Below are positions 15,851-23,811 of a DNA stretch of 26,036 bases, piece after piece. The first letter of the stretch is position 1. The number at the start of each line of letters is the position of its first letter. Made by a program: the position numbers and the translations under genes. The notes under the pieces are model-generated. The model was given only the letters and a program-made list of their open reading frames with translations. It made no database searches and had not been told where the DNA came from. Origin of the DNA: CAYJBH01 sp964368815 (lineage in GTDB: Bacteria > Bacillota > Clostridia > Oscillospirales > Ruminococcaceae); the NCBI GenBank assembly GCA_964368815.1, contig CAYJDA010000033.1, positions 1 through 26,036 of the forward strand, in the 5' to 3' direction.

Positions 15851-16603
15851 ATGAAAAAAGTATTAGCAGTTTTAATGGTAACATTATTAACGATTGGCCT
15901 TGTTGGCTGTTCCTCCTCGGGCGGAACCTTGATTATGGGAACAAATGCGGCATTTCCCCCTTACGAGTTTATTGAAGACGGCGAAATTGTTGGTATCGAT
16001 GCCGAGATAGCGGCGGCTATTGCCGAGAAGATTGGCATGGAGCTGGAAATTCAGGATATGGAATTTGATGCAATTATTCCGGCATTACAGTCGGGTAAAA
16101 TCAACGTTGGCCTTGCCGGAATGACGGTTACTGCCGAGCGTGAAGAATCGGTTAACTTTACCGAGAGCTATGCTACCGGTGTTCAGGTGGTTATTGTGGC
16201 GCAGGGTAGCGAGATTACCTCGGTTGACGATCTGTTTGCCGAAGGCGCAAGCCATACTATAGGTGTTCAGCGTAACACCACAGGCGATCTATACACAACA
16301 TGGGATCTTGAGGATGAGGGCCTTGCTACCATCGACAGATACAGCCGTGGTGCTGATGCTGTTCAGGCTCTTATAACCGGTAAGGTTGAATGCGTTGTTA
16401 TCGATAACGAGCCGGCTAAGGCTTTTGTTGAGGCAAATGAGGGCTTGATGATTTTGGAAACGGAGTACATCGAGGAGCAGTATGCAATTGCCATGAGCAA
16501 GGATGACGCAGAATTATACGAAAAAGTTAACACTGCATTACAGGAGCTTAAGGCAGACGGTACCGTTGATGAAATTATTGCTAAATACATTCCGGCTGAA
16601 TAA
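15851..16603 (+). CDS. Polar amino acid ABC transporter, substrate-binding lipoprotein
   Basis: A 250-residue periplasmic-type binding protein of family 3 (SBP_bac_3), anchored as a lipoprotein with lipobox LVGC (Cys20). It carries the family N-terminal pattern GTNAAFPPYEF, then GIDAEIAAAIAEKIG, the AGMTVTAERE loop whose Arg binds the amino acid carboxylate, and VNFTESYATG. It delivers a polar amino acid to the permease and ATPase encoded downstream. The exact ligand is not readable. Two ATGs are adjacent (15848 and 15851); AGGAG at 15840-15844 is better spaced for the second. A stem-loop separates it from the permease gene. Confidence 0.92.
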   Translation: MKKVLAVLMVTLLTIGLVGCSSSGGTLIMGTNAAFPPYEFIEDGEIVGIDAEIAAAIAEKIGMELEIQDMEFDAIIPALQSGKINVGLAGMTVTAEREESVNFTESYATGVQVVIVAQGSEITSVDDLFAEGASHTIGVQRNTTGDLYTTWDLEDEGLATIDRYSRGADAVQALITGKVECVVIDNEPAKAFVEANEGLMILETEYIEEQYAIAMSKDDAELYEKVNTALQELKADGTVDEIIAKYIPAE

Positions 16604-16622
16604 TTTATCTTTATAGAATGTG

Positions 16623-16657
16623 TGTAGGGCGGCTGTATTATAGTCGTCCTACATTTT
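16623..16657 (+). terminator. Intra-operon stem-loop between binding protein and permease
   Basis: TGTAGGGCGGCT (16623-16634) pairs with 16642-16653 over 12 positions, two of them G-U, followed by TTTT. Such attenuating or mRNA-protecting stems after the first gene commonly give more binding protein than membrane subunits. The short T-run suggests partial termination. Confidence 0.55.
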
Positions 16658-16677
16658 AAACATAGCAGGAGTTTTAA

Positions 16678-17466
16678 ATGAATCAGGGACCAACACCGGA
16701 ACAGCTGTGGCAGGAGGTTGCCCCCTCCTGGATGACGAATCTGCCGGAATGGCTACACGAATTTTTCTTTACCTTTTATAAAAGCTTTATCTATGATAAC
16801 CGATACGAACTGATGGTAGAGGGACTTGGCAACACGCTGTTGCTTACCTTTACTGCGCTTATTTTGGGCGTTGCACTGGGCGTGGTGGTTGCCATTGTTA
16901 GGGTTAGCTACGATAAAAACCGAATTAACATGCATGGTTTATCTGCAAGGTTTTTGGATATCGGTAATATTATTTGTAAGATATATCTAACCGTTATCAG
17001 AGGAACTCCGGTAATGGTTCAGCTGCTTATTATCTACTATGTTATATTTGCAAGCTCGACCAATAAACTTATGATAGGTTTTATTGCCTTTGGTATTAAC
17101 TCCGGCGCATATGTTGCCGAGATAGTTCGAAGCGGAATTATGTCGGTAGATAACGGACAAACCGAGGCGGGCAGAAGTCTTGGGCTTAACTATATTCAAA
17201 CCATGAGGCATATTGTTATTCCTCAGGCATTTAAAACGGTTTTACCTTCACTTGCAAACGAGTTTATTGTTTTGCTAAAGGAAACCTCGGTTGCCGGATA
17301 TATTGCAATGCAGGATTTAACCTATGCAGCAAACCTTATTGCCGGAAACAGCTATGAATACGCCTTTCCCCTTATCTCGGCAGGCGTTATTTATCTAATT
17401 TTGGTTATGTTCTTTAGCTGGCAGGTTAGTAGGCTTGAAAGGAGGCTGAGAAACAGTGACCACTGA
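16678..17466 (+). CDS. Polar amino acid ABC transporter, permease
   Basis: A 262-residue membrane subunit of the HisM/GlnP type with about five helices. The hallmarks are GLGNTLLLTFTALILGVALG at the first core helix, TVIRGTPVMVQLLIIYY, and the EAA coupling loop EAGRSLGLNYIQTMRHIVIPQA that docks to the ATPase. An N-terminal extension of about 40 residues before the first core helix contains WLHEFFFTF, which is probably amphipathic. AGGAG is 6 bases before the ATG. The end overlaps the ATPase gene by 11 bases. No second permease is encoded, so it probably works as a homodimer. Confidence 0.93.
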   Translation: MNQGPTPEQLWQEVAPSWMTNLPEWLHEFFFTFYKSFIYDNRYELMVEGLGNTLLLTFTALILGVALGVVVAIVRVSYDKNRINMHGLSARFLDIGNIICKIYLTVIRGTPVMVQLLIIYYVIFASSTNKLMIGFIAFGINSGAYVAEIVRSGIMSVDNGQTEAGRSLGLNYIQTMRHIVIPQAFKTVLPSLANEFIVLLKETSVAGYIAMQDLTYAANLIAGNSYEYAFPLISAGVIYLILVMFFSWQVSRLERRLRNSDH

Positions 17467-18205
17467 TACACTTATTAAGGTTAACGGCCTTGAAAAACAT
17501 TTTAAGGGCGGCGAGATTAAGGCTTTAAACGGAGTTGATATTGATATCCACAAGGGTGAGGTTGTTGTTATTATCGGCCCTTCGGGTAGTGGAAAATCAA
17601 CCTTGCTTCGCTGTCTTAATCTATTAGAGATACCCACGGCGGGACATATATTTTTTAAGGGTGTGGATATTACCGACCCCAACGTAAATATAAATACCCA
17701 CCGACAAAAGATGGGTATGGTATTTCAACAGTTTAACCTGTTTCATCACATGACGGTTATGGATAATATGACGCTTGCACCGATAAAGCTTATGGGAAAA
17801 ACCAAGGAACAGGCAGAGGCAAAGGCGATGGAGCTTCTTGCTCGTGTTGGTTTGCAGGACAGGGCGGCAGCATACCCCTCGCATCTTTCGGGCGGACAGA
17901 AACAGCGAATTGCCATAACCAGAGCTCTTTGCATGGAGCCGGACGTTATGCTGTTCGACGAGCCGACCTCGGCACTCGATCCGGAAATGGTGGGCGAGGT
18001 TTTAGAGCTGATGAAAAGCCTTGCAACGGCAGATGGCGGCATGACCATGGCGGTGGTTACCCATGAGATGGGCTTTGCTCGGGAGGTGGGCTCACGCGTT
18101 GTGTTTATGGACGAGGGCGTTATAGTTGAAGAAAACACCCCGAACGAGTTTTTCGACAGCCCGCAAAATCCGAGAAGCAAAAACTTTCTTTCCAAGGTGT
18201 TATAA
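17456..18205 (+). CDS. Polar amino acid ABC transporter, ATP-binding protein
   Basis: A 249-residue ABC ATPase of the GlnQ/HisP type. Walker A is GPSGSGKST (residues 41-49), the Q-loop is VFQQFNLF, the signature LSGGQ is at 144-148, Walker B has Asp168-Glu169 within LFDEPTSALD, and the switch histidine is His203. It powers uptake with the two genes upstream. The start is GTG with AAAGGAGG ending 10 bases upstream, inside the last codons of the permease, so translation is coupled. No residue is out of place. Confidence 0.95.
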   Translation: MTTDTLIKVNGLEKHFKGGEIKALNGVDIDIHKGEVVVIIGPSGSGKSTLLRCLNLLEIPTAGHIFFKGVDITDPNVNINTHRQKMGMVFQQFNLFHHMTVMDNMTLAPIKLMGKTKEQAEAKAMELLARVGLQDRAAAYPSHLSGGQKQRIAITRALCMEPDVMLFDEPTSALDPEMVGEVLELMKSLATADGGMTMAVVTHEMGFAREVGSRVVFMDEGVIVEENTPNEFFDSPQNPRSKNFLSKVL

Positions 18206-18226
18206 AGCTATAAATAAGAGGGAATT

Positions 18227-18610
18227 ATGAGCGAGAGAACAGAAAAGGCGAGGCAGCTTAGGCTCTCTAAAGAACCGCATTATAACTGCTGTCAGTCGGT
18301 AATAATCCCGTTTTGCGATGTTTGCAATATAGATGAGGAAACCGCCTATAAGCTGGGAGCTAATTTTGGCGGCGGAATGAGGATAGGTTCGGTTTGCGGT
18401 GCGATTACCGGAGGGCTGATGGTTCTCGGGTTGCTAAATCGCAATGAAAAAGAGGTTATGAACTTTTTGGTTGATTTTCAAACCGAAAACGAAACGGTAA
18501 ACTGTTCACAGCTTCTTTTAAAGGTAAATGAAAATTGCCCGCAAGCACAGCTTTGCAACGGCTTTGTTGTTAGCTGTGTTAAGTTTATTGAAGAGGTTAT
18601 TACATCTTAA
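18227..18610 (+). CDS. C_GCAxxG_C_C family cysteine-rich protein
   Basis: A 127-residue protein of the C_GCAxxG_C_C family, whose function is not established (redox or metal binding is suspected). Nine cysteines are at 21, 22, 30, 33, 57, 93, 104, 110 and 117. The core matches the family: YNCCQSV, GANFGGGMRIGSVCGAITGG (near 44-63), and NCSQLL. The usual GCA is CGA here. It starts 21 bases after the ABC ATPase with GAGGG upstream, so it belongs to the amino acid transporter operon. That raises the possibility that the transported amino acid is cystine or another sulfur compound, which is inference only. Its end overlaps the converging queT gene by 11 bases. Confidence 0.82.
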   Translation: MSERTEKARQLRLSKEPHYNCCQSVIIPFCDVCNIDEETAYKLGANFGGGMRIGSVCGAITGGLMVLGLLNRNEKEVMNFLVDFQTENETVNCSQLLLKVNENCPQAQLCNGFVVSCVKFIEEVITS

Positions 18611-19106
18611 GCAGCGATGTTTTATCAACAAATTTAAATATTGGCAGTGCAAGTAGGGTGCAGGATATTAGCTGGCCTATTGCAATCTGTAGCGCAATCA
18701 GCGAGGCTACAGCTAAATCGAACCTACCAAGCTCGAAATAGCATAAAACAGGGCCGAGAATTAAGGCGTTAACAAAAACGGCAGATAGCGCTGTTGCTAT
18801 CGGAAAGCCGTAAACTCTTATCTTTCTAAGGTTATAGCCAAGCAGAACGGATATTAGGGTTCCAAGAGTGCCAAAAATGATATCTACGAGACCGAACGGG
18901 CTAAACAGGTTGGTTATAAAACAGCCAACAACCAGTCCTATAGATGCTATAGGCGAGATTGCACACAGCGGCACCAACGCCTCGGCAAATCTTACCTGAA
19001 TTGGTCCGTAGCTCAGTGGTGAGAAAACCAGCGATATTACTACGTATAAAGCGGCAATCATAGCGCCTTTTGCTATGTTTGCCGTTAATTTATTGTTTTT
19101 ATTCAA
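18600..19106 (-). CDS. queT: QueT-family queuosine precursor transporter
   Basis: A 168-residue ECF-type substrate-binding membrane protein with about five helices. Family features are the N-terminal KGAMIAALYVVISLVF, then LSYGPIQVRFAEALVPLC, and SPFGLVDIIFGTLGTLISV. QueT takes up precursors of the tRNA wobble base queuosine (preQ0, preQ1 or queuine) with a shared energising module. The start is TTG, with AAAGGAG 7 bases upstream inside the end of trmL, an 8-base overlap. No preQ1 riboswitch can sit before it, because the upstream sequence is coding. It is the last gene of the murC operon and converges on the plus-strand gene at 18610. Confidence 0.85.
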   Translation of the reverse strand: MNKNNKLTANIAKGAMIAALYVVISLVFSPLSYGPIQVRFAEALVPLCAISPIASIGLVVGCFITNLFSPFGLVDIIFGTLGTLISVLLGYNLRKIRVYGFPIATALSAVFVNALILGPVLCYFELGRFDLAVASLIALQIAIGQLISCTLLALPIFKFVDKTSLLKM

Positions 19107-19575
19107 ATCTTTGCTCCTTTGTAAAATCTCCTGTAAAACCCTTTTGCCTTAGCTGTTCGAAAACGGCAACGGCAACGGCGTTAGACAGGTTTAAACTTCT
19201 TGCTTTGGATATCATGGGTAGCCTTGCGGTTTTATACCGAGACAAAAGCTCCTCCGGCAATCCCTTGTCCTCACGGCCAAACACCAGATATGTATTCCCT
19301 GTAAGGTCGCAATCGGTGTAGAGGTTGGACGATTTTGTTGAAAACATCAGTAGCTGTGGATTGTTGTTCTGCTCTAAAAAATGCGTAAAATTATCGTAGT
19401 ATCTAATATCTAAAAGTGACCAATAATCAAGTCCGGCACGCTTTAGCTTTTTATCATCTATATCAAAACCCAAGGGTCGAATAAGATGAAGCCTTGCTCC
19501 GGTTGCGGCACAGCTTCTTGCAATATTTCCGGTGTTTTGCGGTATTTGAGGCTCCAGTAAAACTATATCAACCAA
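19099..19575 (-). CDS. trmL: tRNA (cytidine/uridine-34 2'-O)-methyltransferase
   Basis: A 158-residue SPOUT methyltransferase that methylates the ribose of the wobble nucleotide in tRNA-Leu isoacceptors. All three motifs are present: NTGNIAR (residues 14-20), the SAM-binding knot LVFGREDKGLP (97-107), and SLNLSNAVAVAV (127-138). The length is standard. The start codon is TTG. AAGGA lies 10 bases upstream and the protein N-terminus then matches the family (VDIVLLEPQIPQNTG). It overlaps the kinase gene upstream by 8 bases and queT downstream by 8 bases. Confidence 0.93.
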   Translation of the reverse strand: MVDIVLLEPQIPQNTGNIARSCAATGARLHLIRPLGFDIDDKKLKRAGLDYWSLLDIRYYDNFTHFLEQNNNPQLLMFSTKSSNLYTDCDLTGNTYLVFGREDKGLPEELLSRYKTARLPMISKARSLNLSNAVAVAVFEQLRQKGFTGDFTKEQRFE

Positions 19576-20425
19576 ACGAATTAAATCCTTTCTGTAATCT
19601 CCATAGCTCCTTTTCGAAGCTAAGTCCGTTTCGGGCAGGGGTCGGATTTTGCTCCATATCGCATATGTGCGATGCTATAACCTCCGCAACAAAATCTGCC
19701 GCCATGGCAACCGATTCACCGAGCGGACTTCCCGTCATGGTTTTTCCAACCAGAACACTGCCGAACATGTCGCCGCTTCCATGAAAGTTACCCGCAATTT
19801 TTTTATTTTGGTGGCTACCCTTATTTCCTGTTTCGTCTATGTAACACACACTCACCGTTTCAACGCTTCGGCTAATTCCGGTAACTACCGCAGTTTTAGC
19901 GCCGAGACTTATTAAACCGTTTAACAACGAATCAACAAACTCTTCATCATGCGGAGCTTCTCTATAAGGTATATCTAACAACAAACACGCCTCGGTAACG
20001 TTGGGCATAGCAATATCGGCAACGCCTACCATTTTGCGCATTCCCTCAATTAGAGAAGGGTCAATACTGCTGTATAACCTGCCGTTATCACCCATTACAG
20101 GGTCAACAAAAATTTTGGCGCCACCCTGCGAAAGCTCTTTAAACATAGGTATCAGTATTTCCGGTTGCTTAGAACAGCCAAGATAGCCTGTGTAAATCCC
20201 CTTGAAATTAAGTCCCTCCTGCCTCCAACGTTGATAGATGGGATAAATATTGCTTGAAAGATCGGTGTATACCGGTTTTTCAAAGCCGCCGGTGTGGGTG
20301 GAGAGCAATGCTGTAGGCAGAACGGCGCAGTTAATGCCACAGCTACTTATTACCGGCAGAACCACCGTAAGGGAACACCGCCCAAAACAGGATAGGTCGT
20401 GAACGGCTATAACGGAATCAATCAT
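19568..20425 (-). CDS. Pyridoxamine/pyridoxal kinase-like protein
   Basis: A 285-residue ribokinase-superfamily kinase, closest to the pyridoxamine kinase group (PdxY/PdxK-like). It phosphorylates vitamin B6 forms to make PLP precursors. It begins AVHDLSCFGRCSLTVVLPV. It has LPTALLSTHTGGF and FVDPVMGDNGRLY (about 106-118). The ATP and catalytic motif NFHGSGDMFGS has the catalytic Asp219. The ATG overlaps the murC stop as ATGA, so the two are coupled. A hydroxymethylpyrimidine kinase role is less likely given the SCFGRCSL start. The product PLP would serve many enzymes; the lysine-less CysK-like protein in this window would not use it normally. Confidence 0.85.
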   Translation of the reverse strand: MIDSVIAVHDLSCFGRCSLTVVLPVISSCGINCAVLPTALLSTHTGGFEKPVYTDLSSNIYPIYQRWRQEGLNFKGIYTGYLGCSKQPEILIPMFKELSQGGAKIFVDPVMGDNGRLYSSIDPSLIEGMRKMVGVADIAMPNVTEACLLLDIPYREAPHDEEFVDSLLNGLISLGAKTAVVTGISRSVETVSVCYIDETGNKGSHQNKKIAGNFHGSGDMFGSVLVGKTMTGSPLGESVAMAADFVAEVIASHICDMEQNPTPARNGLSFEKELWRLQKGFNSFG

Positions 20426-21795
20426 CTACTCTTTAGCCTTTCTACCAGAAGGTTTGCCGCTTTATAAATATCGCCGCAACCCATGGATATAACAAGGTCG
20501 CCCGGCTGTACCGTTTTTTCCAGCCACTGCACCGCCTCGTCGAATCCGTCTACCCACTCACAGCCAACCTCACGCGCCAACATCTCGGAGGTAATATCCC
20601 CGGGGTTTAGTTCGCGTCCTCCCATAATCTCGGTTAAAAGAGTTATATCCGCAAGCTTTAAGGCGCTAACAAAGTCGTTAAAAAGAAGCTTGGTTCTGCT
20701 GTAGGTAAAGGGTTGATGCAGTGCTATTATGCGCTTATATCCCAGCTGTTTAATGCCGCCCAGCGTTGCTTCAATCTCGGCGGGATGGTGCGCATAGTCG
20801 TCGGCTATGGTAACACCGTTAACGTTTCCGAGAATTTCAAACCTTCTGCCGGCACCTTTAAAGGCGGCTATTCCCTCGGCGATACTCTCGAAAGGCATCT
20901 GTTCGCAACAGCCTATTGCCGCCGCCGCAAGGGCGTTATAGATGTTGTGTTTCCCCGGTATTGATAACTTAATTCTACCCAGAGGTTTTAGCAGGTAGGT
21001 TAGCATGAAGCTGTAAAATCCATCCTGTTCAACCTTTATATCCACCGCCTGAAACTGGCATCCCTCGCTCGTTCCAAACAGCATGCCGCGTTTGTTTTTT
21101 AGCCCCGCAACAATTTGAAGACAGTTTTCGTCGTCGCCATTTGCCAAAACAATTGTGCTTGCCTTTTCGGCAAACTTTGTAAAGGAAGCTATAAGATTAT
21201 CCATCGTTTTAAAATAATCGAGGTGATCCTCGTCGATGTTAAGCAAAACGGCGGTTGTGGGGTTTAGCTGTAAAAAAGTATCGGAAAACTCGCACGCTTC
21301 AACAATAATGGAACCTATCGTTCCGTGTTTGCCGTAGCCGTTTATATAGGGAAGTTTGCCTCCGATAACGGCGGCATAGTCGATACCGCCCATCAAGAGC
21401 ATCTGGGTCGACATTGCCGTTGCGGTGGTTTTGCCATGAGTTCCCGCAATGCATACCCTGTTAAGATACCTATCCGAAACAGCGCCCAGCATTACGCTTC
21501 GCTCGTAGCAGGGGATACCCATCGATTTCGCCGCTATTAACTCAGGGTTGCCGGCAAGCAGTGCGGCGGTGTAAACAACTATCTGTGCGTCGGCAACACA
21601 GCCGGCATCATGGGGAATTTGAACAGGGATTCCCATACCCCGCAGAATATCTACGGTGCTTCCCTCGTTTATATCACTTCCGGTAACGGTATAGCCAAAG
21701 CCATGAAGTATTTCGGCAATCGGAAGCATACCACTGCCGCCAATTCCTATAAAATGAACCCTGTTTATACCGTCGAGAATATCTACTTTAGCCAT
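20422..21795 (-). CDS. murC: UDP-N-acetylmuramate--L-alanine ligase
   Basis: A 457-residue Mur ligase that adds L-alanine to UDP-MurNAc in peptidoglycan synthesis. It has the N-terminal Rossmann motif HFIGIGGSGM (14-23), the ATP loop GTHGKTT (118-124), and NIDEDHLDYF. The central domain motif is SIPGKHNIYNALAA, and DDYAHHPAEI and LHQPFTYSRT mark the C-terminal domain. The length and all motifs are normal. GAAAGG precedes the ATG by about 6 bases. It is the first gene of a tightly overlapping operon with a kinase, trmL and queT. I found no convincing -35 element upstream, although TATAAT occurs in the AT-rich leader. Confidence 0.96.
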   Translation of the reverse strand: MAKVDILDGINRVHFIGIGGSGMLPIAEILHGFGYTVTGSDINEGSTVDILRGMGIPVQIPHDAGCVADAQIVVYTAALLAGNPELIAAKSMGIPCYERSVMLGAVSDRYLNRVCIAGTHGKTTATAMSTQMLLMGGIDYAAVIGGKLPYINGYGKHGTIGSIIVEACEFSDTFLQLNPTTAVLLNIDEDHLDYFKTMDNLIASFTKFAEKASTIVLANGDDENCLQIVAGLKNKRGMLFGTSEGCQFQAVDIKVEQDGFYSFMLTYLLKPLGRIKLSIPGKHNIYNALAAAAIGCCEQMPFESIAEGIAAFKGAGRRFEILGNVNGVTIADDYAHHPAEIEATLGGIKQLGYKRIIALHQPFTYSRTKLLFNDFVSALKLADITLLTEIMGGRELNPGDITSEMLAREVGCEWVDGFDEAVQWLEKTVQPGDLVISMGCGDIYKAANLLVERLKSR

Positions 21796-22225
21796 GTTAA
21801 GCCTTTCAAATAAAGAAATACATTTAATATATTATATAATAAATAAGCCAAAAAATAAACAGTTTTTTGAGGAAAAATAATTTATTACTTAAACTTTTAT
21901 CACGCAAACTGAAAAATCCATATCCCCTAACATCCTGAAAGGGGATATGGATTGGGCCGGTAGGCTTGTAGATTTGTGTTTATGAATTATTTGTTTAAGA
22001 GTGTGAAATGAATTTGTGTTTTATGGAGAGGTTGGAGTTCTGTTAAGTGCGAAAGCCTACCTGTTTTGCCATTTAAAACAAACGAGACGTATATTTAATT
22101 TACCTTGTTCCTCATTTGTTAATTACATAATAACTCAAAATTATGTGTAACATGTGTAATTTTTGTTAATAATAATAGAAAAATGAACAAAAAATATAAT
22201 TGTTAGTAGGCAGGGGAGCACAAAT
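21796..22225. other. 430-base non-coding region rich in inverted repeats
   Basis: No credible gene lies here; the only frames are 6 to 12 codons long. It holds the terminator hairpin at 21911-21953. A 9-base inverted repeat pairs GGTAGGCTT (21959-21967) with 22053-22061. A 10-base inverted repeat pairs TAGATTTGTG (21969-21978) with 22219-22228, which runs into the chrA stop codon. A direct repeat ATTTGTGTTT occurs at 21972 and 22012. On the minus strand the loop of the 9-base stem is A/C-rich with little folding and includes CCAACCTCTCC, complementary to a Shine-Dalgarno-like GGAGAGG. A small RNA on the minus strand is possible but unproven. Confidence 0.4.
21911..21953 (-). terminator. 14-bp perfect hairpin with T-run on the minus strand
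   Basis: AATCCATATCCCCT (21915-21928) pairs exactly with 21940-21953 around an 11-base loop. Read on the minus strand it is followed by TTT, making five T in all with the end of the stem. It would end transcription from chrA or from a separate RNA made in the 22.0-22.2 kb region, and would shield murC. Confidence 0.65.
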
Positions 22226-23692
22226 CTATGACAGAACAAAAAGGCTTATCGCCGCCGCTATAATAATAAGTAAAAGGTCGTGAAGATGAAATTTTTTATG
22301 TAGAAACTCTACGAAAACATATATAAAGATTATTAATAAAACGCTAAACAGAGATGAGAGGTTTGCGTGGGAGGTTATTTTTGCCGACTCTGCAAGCATG
22401 GAGGTTATGGTGGAGAGTAAAAGTCCACAGATAACGGGGAGTATCCAAATCTTTAAAACAACAAAGATATCAAGATGCGAAAAGGTATGGTATATAGAGG
22501 CAACATAGCAGCAAACAACGCAGCTTGCCGAGGTAGCAAGTGCAAGCGCAAGTCCGCTGAATATCCATGCGGCAAGCATGGATTCCGAACCTGCCGAAAC
22601 AAAGCCGACGCCCACTAAAATTTTAACCAGAATAGATCCCGGAAGCGCATTTGCAATGGGCAGGATTTGGCCGTAAAAATCGGAGCTTGAAACAACACCC
22701 TCGGCAACAAAAATTCCATCCGCAACGGTTAGGTATGCTTCGCCTCCCCCAAAGGAGGTTACCACCGAGAGAAAACCGTTGGTAATAAAATAGCTCGGGT
22801 CGACACCGGTTAACAGTAAACAGGCGAGGTAAAACACAACAGTTAGAATAATAAAGGGAATGCTTTGCTTTGTTGGGGTTATAAGGTCAACTCTTTTTGG
22901 GCCGGGAGCCTCGATTGAGGTTTCATTTTTTGCATCAATAACCATGGTAATTACCGCAATTATCAGCATTACAGCCTGAAAAACAACCTTAAAATCAGCG
23001 ATGGGTATTATGGGAGACTTGCCGAAACTTAATACATATATAAGGGCTATGCCGGCAGCTATCGGAGTTCTGAATTTGTGATGCCGGCCGCAGGTGAAAA
23101 ATAAAACAAAAAATATTAGTACAAGTATGTCTATGGTGGAGATATCGAACAATCGCTGCGAGGCTGTAAAGGCGTTACTAAAACCCAACATTTCGATAAG
23201 GTGTCGAATCTCGCCGCCAAAGGTTAATAGCATGGTGGCTATCATTAACAGATATCCGCCAAGGGTAAAATTATTTTTTTTGCTATCCCTCATAACCTTG
23301 GATATATAGTGTATTAATAGGGTAATAATAAAAACAGAAATGCCAACCGATGCAAACTCGATACTTGCAACAACACCTTCCCCGAGCATGGCGATGGTGG
23401 AAAGCAGTATAAGCATTATTAAAACGCCGGGAAGTGAGGTTAGTATCGAGCCTAAAAGCATACCGGTTGGCCCTGCTACCTTGTTTCCTATAAGTCCGCC
23501 CAGCTTTACCGGAAGTGCTCCGGGGGTTATGTTTGCTATTACGGTGTAATGGGTGTACTCCTCTTCGCTCATAAAATCGTGGTTATCCACCGCTTCTTTT
23601 TCCATTAAAGGAATAAGTGCACTACCGCCGCCAAAACCGATACATCCGATTTTAAACATCGATCCGCATACTTTTAGTAACTCTTTAATAAT
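22226..23692 (-). CDS. ChrA-family (chromate ion transporter) protein, apparent AUU start
   Basis: A membrane protein of about 488 residues made of two homologous halves, each with the CHR family signature: GFGGGSALIPLMEKE near the N-terminus and FGGGEAYLTVADGIFV in the second half. Many members of this family are not shown to move chromate. The only ATG (23659) has no good ribosome site and begins inside the first conserved helix. Upstream in frame, codons read IIKELLKVCGS, as expected for the family N-terminus. AAAAGGAG at 23698-23705 lies 5 and 8 bases before two ATT codons (23692 and 23689). No ATG, GTG or TTG occurs between. A strong promoter sits just upstream. I place the start at the first ATT; the second is equally possible. 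Confidence 0.82.
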   Translation of the reverse strand: MIKELLKVCGSMFKIGCIGFGGGSALIPLMEKEAVDNHDFMSEEEYTHYTVIANITPGALPVKLGGLIGNKVAGPTGMLLGSILTSLPGVLIMLILLSTIAMLGEGVVASIEFASVGISVFIITLLIHYISKVMRDSKKNNFTLGGYLLMIATMLLTFGGEIRHLIEMLGFSNAFTASQRLFDISTIDILVLIFFVLFFTCGRHHKFRTPIAAGIALIYVLSFGKSPIIPIADFKVVFQAVMLIIAVITMVIDAKNETSIEAPGPKRVDLITPTKQSIPFIILTVVFYLACLLLTGVDPSYFITNGFLSVVTSFGGGEAYLTVADGIFVAEGVVSSSDFYGQILPIANALPGSILVKILVGVGFVSAGSESMLAAWIFSGLALALATSASCVVCCYVASIYHTFSHLDIFVVLKIWILPVICGLLLSTITSMLAESAKITSHANLSSLFSVLLIIFIYVFVEFLHKKFHLHDLLLIIIAAAISLFVLS

Positions 23693-23697
23693 CGTAT

Positions 23698-23705
23698 CTC
23701 CTTTT
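23698..23705 (-). promoter_or_regulatory. Ribosome binding site that argues for an AUU start
   Basis: AAAAGGAG read on the minus strand, followed by ATACG and then ATT ATT AAA. It is 38 bases from the first ATG, too far to serve it, and no other start codon is within range. Confidence 0.6.
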
Positions 23706-23721
23706 ATAAAACATCGAATTT

Positions 23722-23750
23722 ATTATACATCAAAATGTATGTTCTTTCAA
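23722..23750 (-). promoter_or_regulatory. Strong predicted promoter of the ChrA-family gene
   Basis: On the minus strand, TTGAAA (23750-23745), a 17-base spacer and a perfect TATAAT (23727-23722). An inverted repeat ATACAT-N4-ATGTAT (23725-23740) overlaps the spacer and the -10 and could be an operator. The transcript would start near 23714, about 9 bases before the ribosome site. Confidence 0.7.
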
Positions 23751-23811
23751 GGTTGAGATAGGCAATATAGTAACCGTTTAATTCATTCTTAACAATTATG
23801 TTTAAAAGATA

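Noticed and set aside
21984..22046. Two tiny plus-strand frames (9 and 12 codons) joined by ATGA
   Set aside because: No ribosome site precedes either one, they lie inside the inverted-repeat region, and frames this short arise by chance.
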